Shown: piece after piece, positions 32,854-40,383 of the stretch
Position numbering within the stretch: position 1 is the first letter of the stretch
Layout of the letters: each line of letters opens with the position of its first letter
Assembly: GCA_024666565.1 (NCBI GenBank)
Contig: CP088295.1
Coordinates: forward strand, 2,542,001 to 2,606,000
Source of the DNA: Svornostia abyssi
GTDB lineage: Bacteria > Actinomycetota > Thermoleophilia > Solirubrobacterales > Solirubrobacteraceae
Length of the DNA: 64,000 nt
Direction of reading: 5' to 3'
Position numbers and translations under genes: made by a program
Notes under the pieces: generated by a model
What the model saw: only the letters and a program-made list of their open reading frames with translations
Database searches by the model: none
Told to the model about the DNA's origin: nothing

Positions 32854-34119
32854 TCACGTGGTCGCTGGTGCGTCGGGGAGCGTCCAGGTCCAGGGCTTGT
32901 TGGCGGCTCGGATCGGCGGGACAAAGAAGTAGCCGCCGGCGATGACTTGCTCGTAGCTGCGCAGTGGGTCCAGCCCGGTGCCCGGCGTCGGAAAGTCGGG
33001 GTTGATGGTCCAGCCGCGGGTGATGAACTCGAACTGGGTGGAGATGGAGCGGGCGAAGCAGATGAAGACGAGTCCTCGACGGAGCACGCCCGCGTTCGCG
33101 TCGATGAGGGGGTAGCCGCGGCGGAAGATGCGGCGCGGAAGGTCCTCGGCGGCACGCGGGTTGGTCTTGCGGACGTGAGCCCCGAGCGGCACGCGGGTGT
33201 CACCAGGGTTGGTGGCGAAAGCGGGTGGCTGGTCGAGCTGTGCGGGGTCGTCGGTGAGATCGAGGCTCGCGCCGGAGACCTTGAAGCGCCCGATGGCCCG
33301 TTCCTGGGCGCCGAGCGTCTCCCGGTCCCAGCGAGCGGTGTCGATCGTGCTTGCCCGCACGACGCAGTAGCTGCCGTTCTTGGTCCAGCCGGGTTCCCGC
33401 GTCGGTCGGTCGCGCAGGTCGGTCGGGAACTGCGGGCCCTGTGGCTGGCCGTACGGGTTCGGCTGTCCGGGCTGCGGCAACGCTGGGTAGCTGGGCACGG
33501 CAGCGGGGTCGACGAAGACGAGCGAACGGTCGTCATCTGATTGCCGCGGGCGGAGGTTGGACGTGCCGTCGTGGAACCCAATCAGCGCTCGCCCTTCCTT
33601 GCGGGAGATGCGGCCCTGGCGACTGTTGTAGCGCTGGTGGCCGAGCACGACCCAGGTGATGGTGAAGACGTCGGACAGCTCCTCCTCTACGCGGCGCAGG
33701 ACGTGTTCGTTGATGTACACCGAGTCGGAACAGACCTGGAGGAGCACATCGCCGTTGGCGGCGATCTCCGGCGTGTCGCCGAGCATGTCCCACGGGATCG
33801 GCACGAGATCCTGCGGGTGCTCGTCTGCCACGACGCCGAGTAGCTCGAAGGCGCGCTTCGCCAGTCCGACGGTGATCGTCAGAAACGCGCGGTCGTAGCC
33901 GTCAGTGAAGTCCAGCTCGCCGGTCTCCGGCGAGGGGGCGTTCTTGTCGGACAGTGCGGTCGTCTCATCGAGATCGGAGCGCAGCTCACGGCGTTGCAGC
34001 TCGCGGAGGCGCTCGAGGGCTTGGCGTACGGCTGCAGGCTCGCTCGGAGTCAGCGTGAGCGAGGCGGCCAACAGATGGGCCGGCGGGCGGTTGAGGATTC
34101 CAGCGGCGGGACGGGTCAT
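32854..34119 (-). CDS. DyP-type heme peroxidase
   Basis: 421 residues, cytosolic (no Tat signal visible). The diagnostic GxxDG motif is GFHDG (181-185, catalytic Asp D184), and the proximal heme ligand lies in GAHVRKTNPR (about residue 320) followed by RRIFRRGYP. Further family motifs are LVFICFARSISTQFEFI and the C-terminal FFVPP. DyP peroxidases oxidise dyes, lignin-related compounds or porphyrinogens using H2O2; class-level substrate is unclear. It is unusual as island cargo and is next to DUF1508 and ImmA/ImmR genes. Confidence 0.9.
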   Translation of the reverse strand: MTRPAAGILNRPPAHLLAASLTLTPSEPAAVRQALERLRELQRRELRSDLDETTALSDKNAPSPETGELDFTDGYDRAFLTITVGLAKRAFELLGVVADEHPQDLVPIPWDMLGDTPEIAANGDVLLQVCSDSVYINEHVLRRVEEELSDVFTITWVVLGHQRYNSRQGRISRKEGRALIGFHDGTSNLRPRQSDDDRSLVFVDPAAVPSYPALPQPGQPNPYGQPQGPQFPTDLRDRPTREPGWTKNGSYCVVRASTIDTARWDRETLGAQERAIGRFKVSGASLDLTDDPAQLDQPPAFATNPGDTRVPLGAHVRKTNPRAAEDLPRRIFRRGYPLIDANAGVLRRGLVFICFARSISTQFEFITRGWTINPDFPTPGTGLDPLRSYEQVIAGGYFFVPPIRAANKPWTWTLPDAPATT

Positions 34120-34143
34120 TGATGCTCCAGGTGGGTGGGTTGC

Positions 34144-34173
34144 GCTGGACGGCTGCTGAGGCGGCCGTCCAGC
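34144..34173 (-). terminator. hairpin terminator downstream of DUF1508 gene
   Basis: gctggacggc and gccgtccagc form a perfect 10-bp stem with a 10-nt loop, directly after the leftward DUF1508 gene and before the start of the DyP gene. It may attenuate transcription between them. There is no T run, so termination efficiency is uncertain. Confidence 0.55.
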
Positions 34174-34178
34174 TTGGG

Positions 34179-34349
34179 TCAGCCGATGTGGGCTCCGGCG
34201 ATGCTGCCGCGAGCGTGCTCGGCGGCGCGGCGAGCGTTGCTCTGGGACGCGTAGCCCTCACCGCTGTCTCCGACGATGCGGCCATTGGCCGCCTTCAGTC
34301 GCCAGCGCCATTCGCTAGCGGCGTCTCGATAGATCTCGAACTTCCACAT
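34179..34349 (-). CDS. DUF1508/YegP-like small protein
   Basis: 56 residues starting MWKFEIYRDAASEWRWRLKA, with GRIVGDSGEGYASQSNARRA and an Ala-rich helical end. This is one DUF1508 (YegP) repeat: a beta-hairpin with the conserved 'YxSkxnarraie' helix. The start at 34349 follows a family-typical MWKFEIY. It is divergent from the ImmA-like gene, with the palindromic operators between them. Function of the family is unknown; some copies are linked to stress loci. Confidence 0.85.
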   Translation of the reverse strand: MWKFEIYRDAASEWRWRLKAANGRIVGDSGEGYASQSNARRAAEHARGSIAGAHIG

Positions 34350-34380
34350 GCGGGACTCCTTCATAGTGGACGACGGAGTG

Positions 34381-34397
34381 TTCGTGGTAGCGAACAT
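34381..34397. promoter_or_regulatory. operator copy 1, ttcgtggtagcgaacat
   Basis: A near-perfect dyad (gttcg...cgaac) in the divergent gap between the DUF1508 and ImmA-like genes. An almost identical copy stands at 34439-34455, centre to centre 58 bp. The pair is what a phage-type XRE repressor would bind; the XRE gene (35284) is in the adjoining operon. Confidence 0.65.
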
Positions 34398-34438
34398 ATC
34401 AGACTCGCTCCGGACTGTGCGACAATTACGAGCGACCC

Positions 34439-34455
34439 TTCGTGGTAACGAACAT
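34439..34455. promoter_or_regulatory. operator copy 2, ttcgtggtaacgaacat
   Basis: It matches copy 1 at 16 of 17 positions and is itself palindromic. It overlaps the start codons available to the ImmA-like gene (GTG 34442 or ATG 34454), so a repressor here would directly block its expression. Confidence 0.65.
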
Positions 34456-35284
34456 GCACACCCGCCAGCTCTCCCTCTTCGAGCAGTACCGTTTCGGCGA
34501 TCCCACGCTCACCGACGAGCAGGTCGTCGAGGCAATCGCGCGGCAGATCCTCGAAGACGCCGACGCCAAGCCACCGGTCGATGTCGAGGTCCTCGCCTCG
34601 GCGTGTGGCATCAACGAGATCGAACAACGCCAGGCCGGACCAGCCGGGATGTTGTTCCGACGGGGCGGCGTACTCGTTGCCAGCATTCATGCTGGCGATG
34701 GCCTCGAGCGTGGGCGCTTCACCGTGCTGCATGAGGGCGGGCATACGTTCCTCGAGGACTTCCTGCGCACCATCCAGTACCGATGTGCGGGTCAGCGGAC
34801 CAGGGAGGAGTATCTATGCGACGTCGCCGCCGCTGAGATGCTCCTGCCGAGGGAGTTCTTCGTGCCCGATCTCAAGCAGGCCGGCGTTGGTCTGCAGGGC
34901 GTCGAGGATCTCGCTCAGCACTACGTCGCCAGTCATCAGTCGACGGCGCTGCGCGTGGTGGCGCTGACTGAAGGCACTGTGGCACTGTTGGTCTTCAAAG
35001 TGGCGCACAAGCCATCCGAGCGTGGCCGCGAGAACAACTGCGAGCCGCGGCTCCGTCTGCAATGGAGCTCAACTACTGGCTCATGGCCCTTCGTGCGGCG
35101 GCACAAGTCGGCCGACACCGGTTCGGCTGTCGAGCGCGCGTGGCAGGGTGAATGGGTCTCGGAGACCGCGTTGGTGGACGAGTTCTTCGGCGAATCACTC
35201 GGGCCAATGAACGTCGACGCCCGCCGCTACGGCGATACGGTCCTTGTGCTCGTGCGACCCCGTGTACGACTCCTTCGCCGCTGA
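34454..35284 (+). CDS. ImmA/IrrE family metallo-endopeptidase
   Basis: 276 residues from ATG 34454 (an in-frame GTG at 34442 is also possible). The zinc-protease motif is VLHEGGHTFLED (HExxH) and the third ligand region EYLCDVAAAEMLLP follows at normal distance. ImmA/IrrE proteases cleave partner XRE repressors after stress or DNA damage and so induce mobile elements. The XRE gene starts within the stop, giving a coupled ImmA-ImmR-like pair. The C-terminal half, with a beta-rich domain ending RYGDTVLVLVRPR, is longer than in minimal ImmA. Confidence 0.88.
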   Translation: MHTRQLSLFEQYRFGDPTLTDEQVVEAIARQILEDADAKPPVDVEVLASACGINEIEQRQAGPAGMLFRRGGVLVASIHAGDGLERGRFTVLHEGGHTFLEDFLRTIQYRCAGQRTREEYLCDVAAAEMLLPREFFVPDLKQAGVGLQGVEDLAQHYVASHQSTALRVVALTEGTVALLVFKVAHKPSERGRENNCEPRLRLQWSSTTGSWPFVRRHKSADTGSAVERAWQGEWVSETALVDEFFGESLGPMNVDARRYGDTVLVLVRPRVRLLRR

Positions 35285-35703
35285 TGGCTAAGGATGACGC
35301 CATCGCCATCGGGCGGCGTATCCGCAAGTTCCGTGAGGAGAAGGGCATCAACGCAGCGCAGCTGGCGCGGGATGCCCAAATATCCCGAAGCTACCTCTCG
35401 GAGTTGGAGAACGGCGCCGGCAATCACCGTCGGCCCTCCGCACAGGTTCTCTACGCGATCGGCAAGGCGCTCGGCGTGTCGATGTCCGACCTGCTCGGGA
35501 GACCCATGATCCTCGAGCCAACCACCAAGCCGCCGGCTGCTCTGCTCAAGCTCGCTGAAGAGGACAAACTGAACCAGAGCGACATCGACATGCTCTCCAG
35601 CATCAAGTTCCGCGGCGACGCCCCGAAGTCGGTTGAACGATGGCGCTTCATCTACCAGGCCATCCGCAACAGCTCCGGAATGGATCCGCCACGGCGAGGA
35701 TGA
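35284..35703 (+). CDS. XRE-family repressor, ImmR-like
   Basis: 139 residues. The HTH is residues 8-72: IGRRIRKFREEKGINAAQLA, RDAQISRSYLSELENGAGNH and RPSAQVLYAIGKALGVSMSD. A C-terminal segment (ALLKLAEEDKLNQSDIDMLS) resembles the oligomerisation end of such repressors. It starts at the stop of the ImmA-like gene. It probably binds the two palindromes at 34381 and 34439 and is cleaved by its neighbour; both points are inference from gene order. Confidence 0.85.
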   Translation: MAKDDAIAIGRRIRKFREEKGINAAQLARDAQISRSYLSELENGAGNHRRPSAQVLYAIGKALGVSMSDLLGRPMILEPTTKPPAALLKLAEEDKLNQSDIDMLSSIKFRGDAPKSVERWRFIYQAIRNSSGMDPPRRG

Positions 35704-35876
35704 GCGCGCCGAAAACAAGCGCGCTGGCGGCTCCAGCTGGTAGGACCCCAGTGGAAAGGCAGCCTATTCTCGGTACCACTCAGATCCTGTCAAGACTGCT
35801 AAATCGCGAGGTAACCGAGAAGACGAGGCGGCGGGAGGATAGCGTCTTGACCCAGGCTCTCGCCCGGTGGGCTTAG
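35700..35876 (+). CDS. small hypothetical protein coupled to the XRE gene
   Basis: 58 residues; ATG 35700 overlaps the XRE stop (ATGA). The product has a helical basic C-terminal half (ILSRLLNREVTEKTRRREDS). The tight overlap supports translation. No family recognised. Confidence 0.42.
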   Translation: MSAPKTSALAAPAGRTPVERQPILGTTQILSRLLNREVTEKTRRREDSVLTQALARWA

Positions 35877-35895
35877 GCGAACGCACGCGGCTCGC

Positions 35896-36966
35896 TCAGT
35901 CGGCTGGTGCTGGCGCTGCGCCTGCCGGTGACCGAAGCCCTACCTCGCAGGCTGGGATCCAGAACTCACAGTGGCTTGCGCACCGATGCGGATGCGGTGC
36001 GGTCGCAGTCGCGTCCTCGAGTGTGTCGCGCTGCCGCAAGGGCACCGACCGCTTCGGGAGCGAGAAGTCCTTTGCCGGATTGCCGACGGGCGCCTCGATG
36101 AGCTGGACGCCGGGCACGAGTGCGACGTCGTGTACGTATCCCGAGATCATGTCGCAGTCCGGGTTGCGGCCGGTCACGTGCTGACCAATGCCGACGCTAG
36201 GGAAGCGGACAAACTCGACCGCGGTCGGCAGCTTGGCGAGCTCACGGATGGACCACGCTGCGATCCCGATGAAGCCGAGGAGATTGAACGTGGCCTTCGA
36301 GGTCGGGTCGCTCGTCGCGTTCTCGACGAGCGACGACAGGTAGCCAATCCCGATAGCAACCGCGATCCAGACGATGAACTCGCAGACGAGGCGGTTCATC
36401 ACCCAGTATTTGAGGTGGCTGACGCTCGCGTCCGAGCCAGCGACATGAGGTTGGCAGGCTGGAGCTCCGATGACGCCCTCTCGGAAGGATCGGATGAGGT
36501 ACCAGTCCACCGAGCTTGAGACCAGCATTGACAACGGCACGGAGATCCCGCAGATCGCGATGATGACTTCCATGGTTCCTGCAACCGGCGGCACATAGAG
36601 CTGATTGCTGGGCCCAAGTGCAGTTACTCCAAGTGCAGCCAGAGCGGGGAGAAGAATGCCGATCACATCGTTTCGAGCCATCACACGATCGAGGTCGGCG
36701 CGCTGGGCGCTGCGCGCGTGGGCTGACGGATCACGCCGTTCCCACCGTCTACGGCTCAGCAAGTACCAGGTGCCCATCCAGATCCAAACCGCTTGTGCGC
36801 CGACGAGAATCAACAGGAGCACGAAGGCGACGCCGCTTCCGAGAAGAGCCAGTGCGGTGACGCTCAGAAGCAGCGTCGCAAGTGCCTGCAGTCGGACGTA
36901 GGAGGGAGGATTCATCAGCAGAGGCGGCGTACCGGGTAATCGCTGGACGCTAGGTAGCCGGTTCAT
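35896..36966 (-). CDS. polytopic membrane protein of unknown function
   Basis: 356 residues with about six hydrophobic segments, for example LATLLLSVTALALLGSGVAF, FVLLLILVGAQAVWIWMGTW, LVCEFIVWIAVAIGIGYLSS and FNLLGFIGIAAWSIRELAKL. The C-terminal 100 residues are cytosolic and basic. An alternative start is ATG 36915 (MNPPSYVRLQ). It overlaps the stop of the next gene upstream by 17 nt, so the two are read together. No known transporter motif is visible. The pair may be an envelope-associated defence or sensing module, but this is a guess. Confidence 0.6.
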   Translation of the reverse strand: MNRLPSVQRLPGTPPLLMNPPSYVRLQALATLLLSVTALALLGSGVAFVLLLILVGAQAVWIWMGTWYLLSRRRWERRDPSAHARSAQRADLDRVMARNDVIGILLPALAALGVTALGPSNQLYVPPVAGTMEVIIAICGISVPLSMLVSSSVDWYLIRSFREGVIGAPACQPHVAGSDASVSHLKYWVMNRLVCEFIVWIAVAIGIGYLSSLVENATSDPTSKATFNLLGFIGIAAWSIRELAKLPTAVEFVRFPSVGIGQHVTGRNPDCDMISGYVHDVALVPGVQLIEAPVGNPAKDFSLPKRSVPLRQRDTLEDATATAPHPHRCASHCEFWIPACEVGLRSPAGAAPAPAD

Positions 36967-38109
36967 CTTGTCCGAAGGCGCGCAACGTTTCGGCGTAAAC
37001 GCGCTGGCACTCAGCTACGGCCATGCTGCGAGGGGTACCGCCTGGCTCGTCCCATTGCCAGCCGAGGCGAATCACGGGCGCGGCGTCGCCTCGTACCACG
37101 CAGAGCGCGTACTCGCCTGAAGCCTCCGACCAGGCGTGCTCATCTGTGTCGAAGCGCCCGCCGGCGAGGTCTTCCTCGCCGAAATGCCAGGTCAGGATGT
37201 CGTCTGCCTGGGCGGCGGCAATGATGAGTCTGCGGTTCAGGATCGCGAGCACCACGGTCGTCCACTCGCTCGATCCGGAGGGATCGTGATGGACGTTGAC
37301 GTGTGAGCAGGCCTGGAGCATCGCCGGGTCAACCCCGTCTCGGCGCATGAGGGCTTCGAGGAGGTGTGGTGCGCTTGAGGCGGGATCAATGTTGGACCGC
37401 GCGATGGCCGATTCAAAGAGCGGGTCGCCGAGCATGGCCTCGGGCGTCTGGCCTGCAGTGAGCTGTCTTGGCGGCGGAGTGGGTTGTCCGCGCTTCAGGC
37501 CCGGAAGCGAGATGTCTGCGTGGCGCAGCCTCCCGTGTGCCGCCTGGATCTGGTCGGTCCCCATGCGTGCCCCGGCGCGGGCACCCCGGAACGCCAGGAG
37601 AGCGGCGCTAGGCACTGTTAGGAATGCACCGAGAAGGGCCGCGAAGACGGACGCTAGGAACGAGCTGACGAGGAGCATTGACGCGCCATCCACGGACGGA
37701 GTGTCGACGTCGATGCCCACGAGCGGTAACGCCGCTTCCGCGATCGGTCCTCCGAGCTCGATGGCGGACTCGGATGCGCCCTTCCCCGAGATGAGCAGGA
37801 AGGTCAAGAAGGAAACCACGCACCCGGATACCAGCAGGACCACGCCGACTATGAGGACGCCGCTTGCGCGCGGGACGAACGATCGCTTGGCGATCGACAC
37901 CGGACGTAGCTGCGCGCCGCACTGGCTGCAGAACTCTTCGTCGTGCTTCCCAACGCGTCGGCAGTCATCGCAGAACGGACGCGTACGCCGCGGGCGAATA
38001 GTACTCCTCCATTGCTGAGTAAGGAGGGCAAAGAATATGGCTGGACAAGGGTTGTGCGCAATAGGCTGAACGATCTGGCCGCTTACGTAGCTAGTTGTCG
38101 TGCCTAAGC
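36950..38109 (-). CDS. zinc-ribbon membrane protein with PH-like end, 5' end cut by IS
   Basis: The protein has an N-terminal zinc ribbon (FCDDCRRVGKHDEEFCSQCG), two transmembrane helices (SGVLIVGVVLLVSGCVVSFL and SMLLVSSFLASVFAALLGAF) and a C-terminal domain of beta strands like a bacterial PH domain (TTVVLAILNRRLIIAAAQ, ILTWHFGEEDL). The frame stays open to 38206, but the last 32 codons there lie in the IS481 remnant (left end at 38110), and no ATG, GTG or TTG occurs between the IS end and the zinc ribbon. The native start was therefore probably lost by that insertion. Expression is doubtful. Confidence 0.55.
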
Positions 38110-38194
38110 AGGTTGTGAACGGCTGAGGGATAGACGTCCGGGCCCGTCCTGAGGCTCTGCGGTTCCGCCAAGAACTGCAGTCAGGAGGGCCCGG

Positions 38195-38436
38195 ATGCGG
38201 GTTCACGCTAATGCGAAGCTCGGACCAGCCAGCAGGCTGGCCCTTGTTCAGAAAGTCCTCGACGGAGCGTCGCTGCGGGCCGCCGCGCGGGAGAGCGCGG
38301 TGTCGGTTACGACTACGCCCATGCGATCATCGATGACTATTCCCGGCTGGCCTACGTCGAGCTCTGCGACGACGAACGCGCGCTGGCGTTCTTCGCCAGC
38401 CACGGCATCACCGCCAAGCGCGTGATGACCGACGGA
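38195..38436 (+). pseudogene. IS481 transposase, N-terminal fragment with deletion
   Basis: It starts MRVHANAKLGPASRLALVQK and VLDGASLRAAARESAVSV, the typical IS481 helix-turn-helix start. After this the frame changes and directly reads GYDYAHAIIDDYSRLAYVEL and FFASHGITAKRVMTDG, which belongs far downstream in the DDE domain. Thus about 100 codons are deleted and the reading frame is shifted. The IS110-type element then cuts it right after MTDG. Confidence 0.85.
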
Positions 38437-40022
38437 TGAAAGTCAAGTTGTCTGGACGTGTCGGGTCGTGAGTGGGAGCCTCTGGGTCGGGTGCGGGTGA
38501 CTGACGTAGCGAAGCGCAGATCTTGGGGCTACGGAGTCTGCCGCGCGGCTTTGCCCTTTGAGGGCCTGTTTGATGCGCGCCCCGGTGTCGCGCCCGCACC
38601 CACCTTCGCCGGTCCGGACGCTGTCCAGTCGGCGACGGTTCGCCGGTAGGCCGCTTCGCCTTGGCGGGCGATCTCGCGCTCGGCGTCGCGCAGGCCCGGC
38701 GAGCGGTTGCCCGCGACGCCTTTCTGGCCCTTGCGCGGCGTGGCGCCGCAGAGCAGCTCGAGCTGGCGGATCTTGTGTCGGGTCATCGACGGCCGCGCGT
38801 AGGCGTAGTCCTCGCCGCGGGTGAGCATGCACCAGAACAGGCAGGCGAGCTTGCGTGCCGTCGCAGTTGCGGCGACCTGCGGTCCCTTACGCGCGCGGAC
38901 GCGCTCGAAGAACGCCTTCAGCGGCCCGGGCGTCTTCGCGACCGACCAGGCCGCCTCGCCGAGCATCGCGCGGGCCAGCGCGCTTCCTTCCTTGCTGATC
39001 CGGCCGTGCCGCGCGTCGGCGCTGCCGGACTGCCGGACACGCGGATCGAGCCCGAGATACCCGACGAGCTTGCGCGAGGTCGGGAACCGGTCGATGTCTC
39101 CGACCGCGGCCATGAAGCACGCGGCGGTGTTCAGCGCCACCCCGGGCACGGTCAGGAGCCGCTGGATGTCCGGCGACTGCAGCGCCTGGCCGGCCAGCGC
39201 CCGATCGAGGGCGGCGATCTCGCCGCTGAGGAAATCGATCTGGCGCAGGCAGCCGTCGACGGTGAGCTGCTCGTCGGCGGGCAGCACGCGCGCCGCGAGC
39301 CACTGCCTTCCGCCCTTGCCGAACAGGTCGGTCACCGGCGGGCGGCCGGAGAGGTTGCGCGCGAGCACGGCCTGCGTCTCGTTCTTCGCCCGGGTCCGTG
39401 CCTTGACCAGGCTGTCGCGGCGCGCGCAGATCCGCCGCAGCGCCCGGGTCTGCTCATCCGGAGTCCACACGACCTCCAGCAGCCCCGACGCGGCGAGCCG
39501 GGCCAGCATCCGCGCGTCGATCTTGTCGGTCTTCGCGCGACCGGGCGCCGGCAGCCGCCGGGTGTTGGCCACCATGACTCGTGCCGGACCGCGCTGGAGC
39601 TCGTCGACGATCCGCACCGCGCCGCTGGTCGCCTCGACCACCACCACGTCATCGGCGACCAGGCTCTGAGCGAACACCGCGAGCGTCTCGACGCTCGTCT
39701 CGATCCGCCCGGCCGACCGGACGCTCCCGTCCTCACTGATCGCGATCTCGCAGAAATCACGATGGATGTCCATCCCGATGAACCGCACATCACCTCCCTC
39801 GCATCGAACGTTCAGCGGGAAGCCGGCAGGCAAACGACACAGACGGATACGTGCTCGCAGCACACCCGGGCAGGTCGCAGGGGCGGCCACGAACAACGCC
39901 GGGCTCGCAGCCCATCAGTCACTTGCGGCCTGCCCAACCACGCTTTCCCAGGAGCAGCCCCAGGTCCCGGGAACAACAGCGTCCCCGACACCCCGGACAG
40001 GCCCCACACCGCAGTTTCATCC
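38434..40022 (-). mobile_element. IS110-type insertion sequence
   Basis: The boundaries are short inverted repeats ggatgaaa (38434-38441) and tttcatcc (40015-40022) that interrupt the conserved IS481 motif between 'RVMTD' and 'NAFTYVKN'. One gene, a DEDD transposase, fills most of it. Subterminal non-coding DNA of about 230 nt lies ahead of the gene, as usual for IS110 members, which specify target choice with a leader RNA. It looks intact, so it may still be active. Confidence 0.82.
38529..39788 (-). CDS. IS110-family DEDD transposase
   Basis: 419 residues from GTG 39788, which has gggaggtg 5 nt upstream and begins VRFIGMDIHRDFCEIAI, the family start (D7 of the DEDD site). VVVVEATSGAVRIVDEL, KTDKIDARMLARLAASGL and a C-terminal Tnp_20 region with LLTVPGVALNTAACFMAAVG and GYLGLDPRVRQSG follow. 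These are the two domains of IS110 recombinases, which use an RNA bridge. No frameshift is present. The longer frame to 39896 is rejected because the ribosome site and family length fit 39788. Confidence 0.92.
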   Translation of the reverse strand: MRFIGMDIHRDFCEIAISEDGSVRSAGRIETSVETLAVFAQSLVADDVVVVEATSGAVRIVDELQRGPARVMVANTRRLPAPGRAKTDKIDARMLARLAASGLLEVVWTPDEQTRALRRICARRDSLVKARTRAKNETQAVLARNLSGRPPVTDLFGKGGRQWLAARVLPADEQLTVDGCLRQIDFLSGEIAALDRALAGQALQSPDIQRLLTVPGVALNTAACFMAAVGDIDRFPTSRKLVGYLGLDPRVRQSGSADARHGRISKEGSALARAMLGEAAWSVAKTPGPLKAFFERVRARKGPQVAATATARKLACLFWCMLTRGEDYAYARPSMTRHKIRQLELLCGATPRKGQKGVAGNRSPGLRDAEREIARQGEAAYRRTVADWTASGPAKVGAGATPGRASNRPSKGKAARQTP

Positions 40023-40310
40023 CCGGACAACGCGTTCACCTACGTCAAGAACCGCTCGCTGCGCGAGCTGCTCGCCGAACGCGAGATCCGCCACCTCACC
40101 ACCCAAGCCCTACCGGCCGCGCACCAACGGCAAGGTCGAACGCTTCCACCAGACCATGGGCCGCGAATGGGCCTACGGCCGCAGCTACCCATCAAGCAAG
40201 CACCGAGCCAGCCTCCTGGGAGACTGGCTCGAGAAGTACAACCACCGGCGCCCGCACCAGCCATCAACGACCGGCCACCCATCAGCCGCGTTCACAACCT
40301 CTGAAGGCAC
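40023..40310 (+). pseudogene. IS481 transposase, C-terminal fragment
   Basis: The sequence resumes with NAFTYVKNRSLRELLAERE, then (after a further frameshift near 40105) RTNGKVERFHQTMGREWAYG, LLGDWLEKYNHRRPHQPSTT. This contains the last catalytic Glu (GKVERFH). It continues precisely where the left fragment stops, showing that the IS110-type element inserted into the transposase gene. It is not functional. Confidence 0.85.
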
Positions 40311-40383
40311 GACAGCTAAGGCGGGCTCCCTTCCGGTTCAGAAGATGATTGAGGTCACGAGGATCGAAGACGGGTCGGCTTGA

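Larger units (their letters stand above)
38110..40300 (+). mobile_element. IS481-family remnant, split by an IS110-type element
   Basis: The ends carry an imperfect inverted repeat, aggttgtgaac at 38110-38120 and gttcacaacct at 40290-40300. Inside is a decayed IS481 transposase (38195-38436 and about 40023-40310) with a large internal deletion, interrupted by the IS110-type element at 38434-40022. No clear target duplication flanks it. It cannot move by itself as it stands. Confidence 0.8.
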
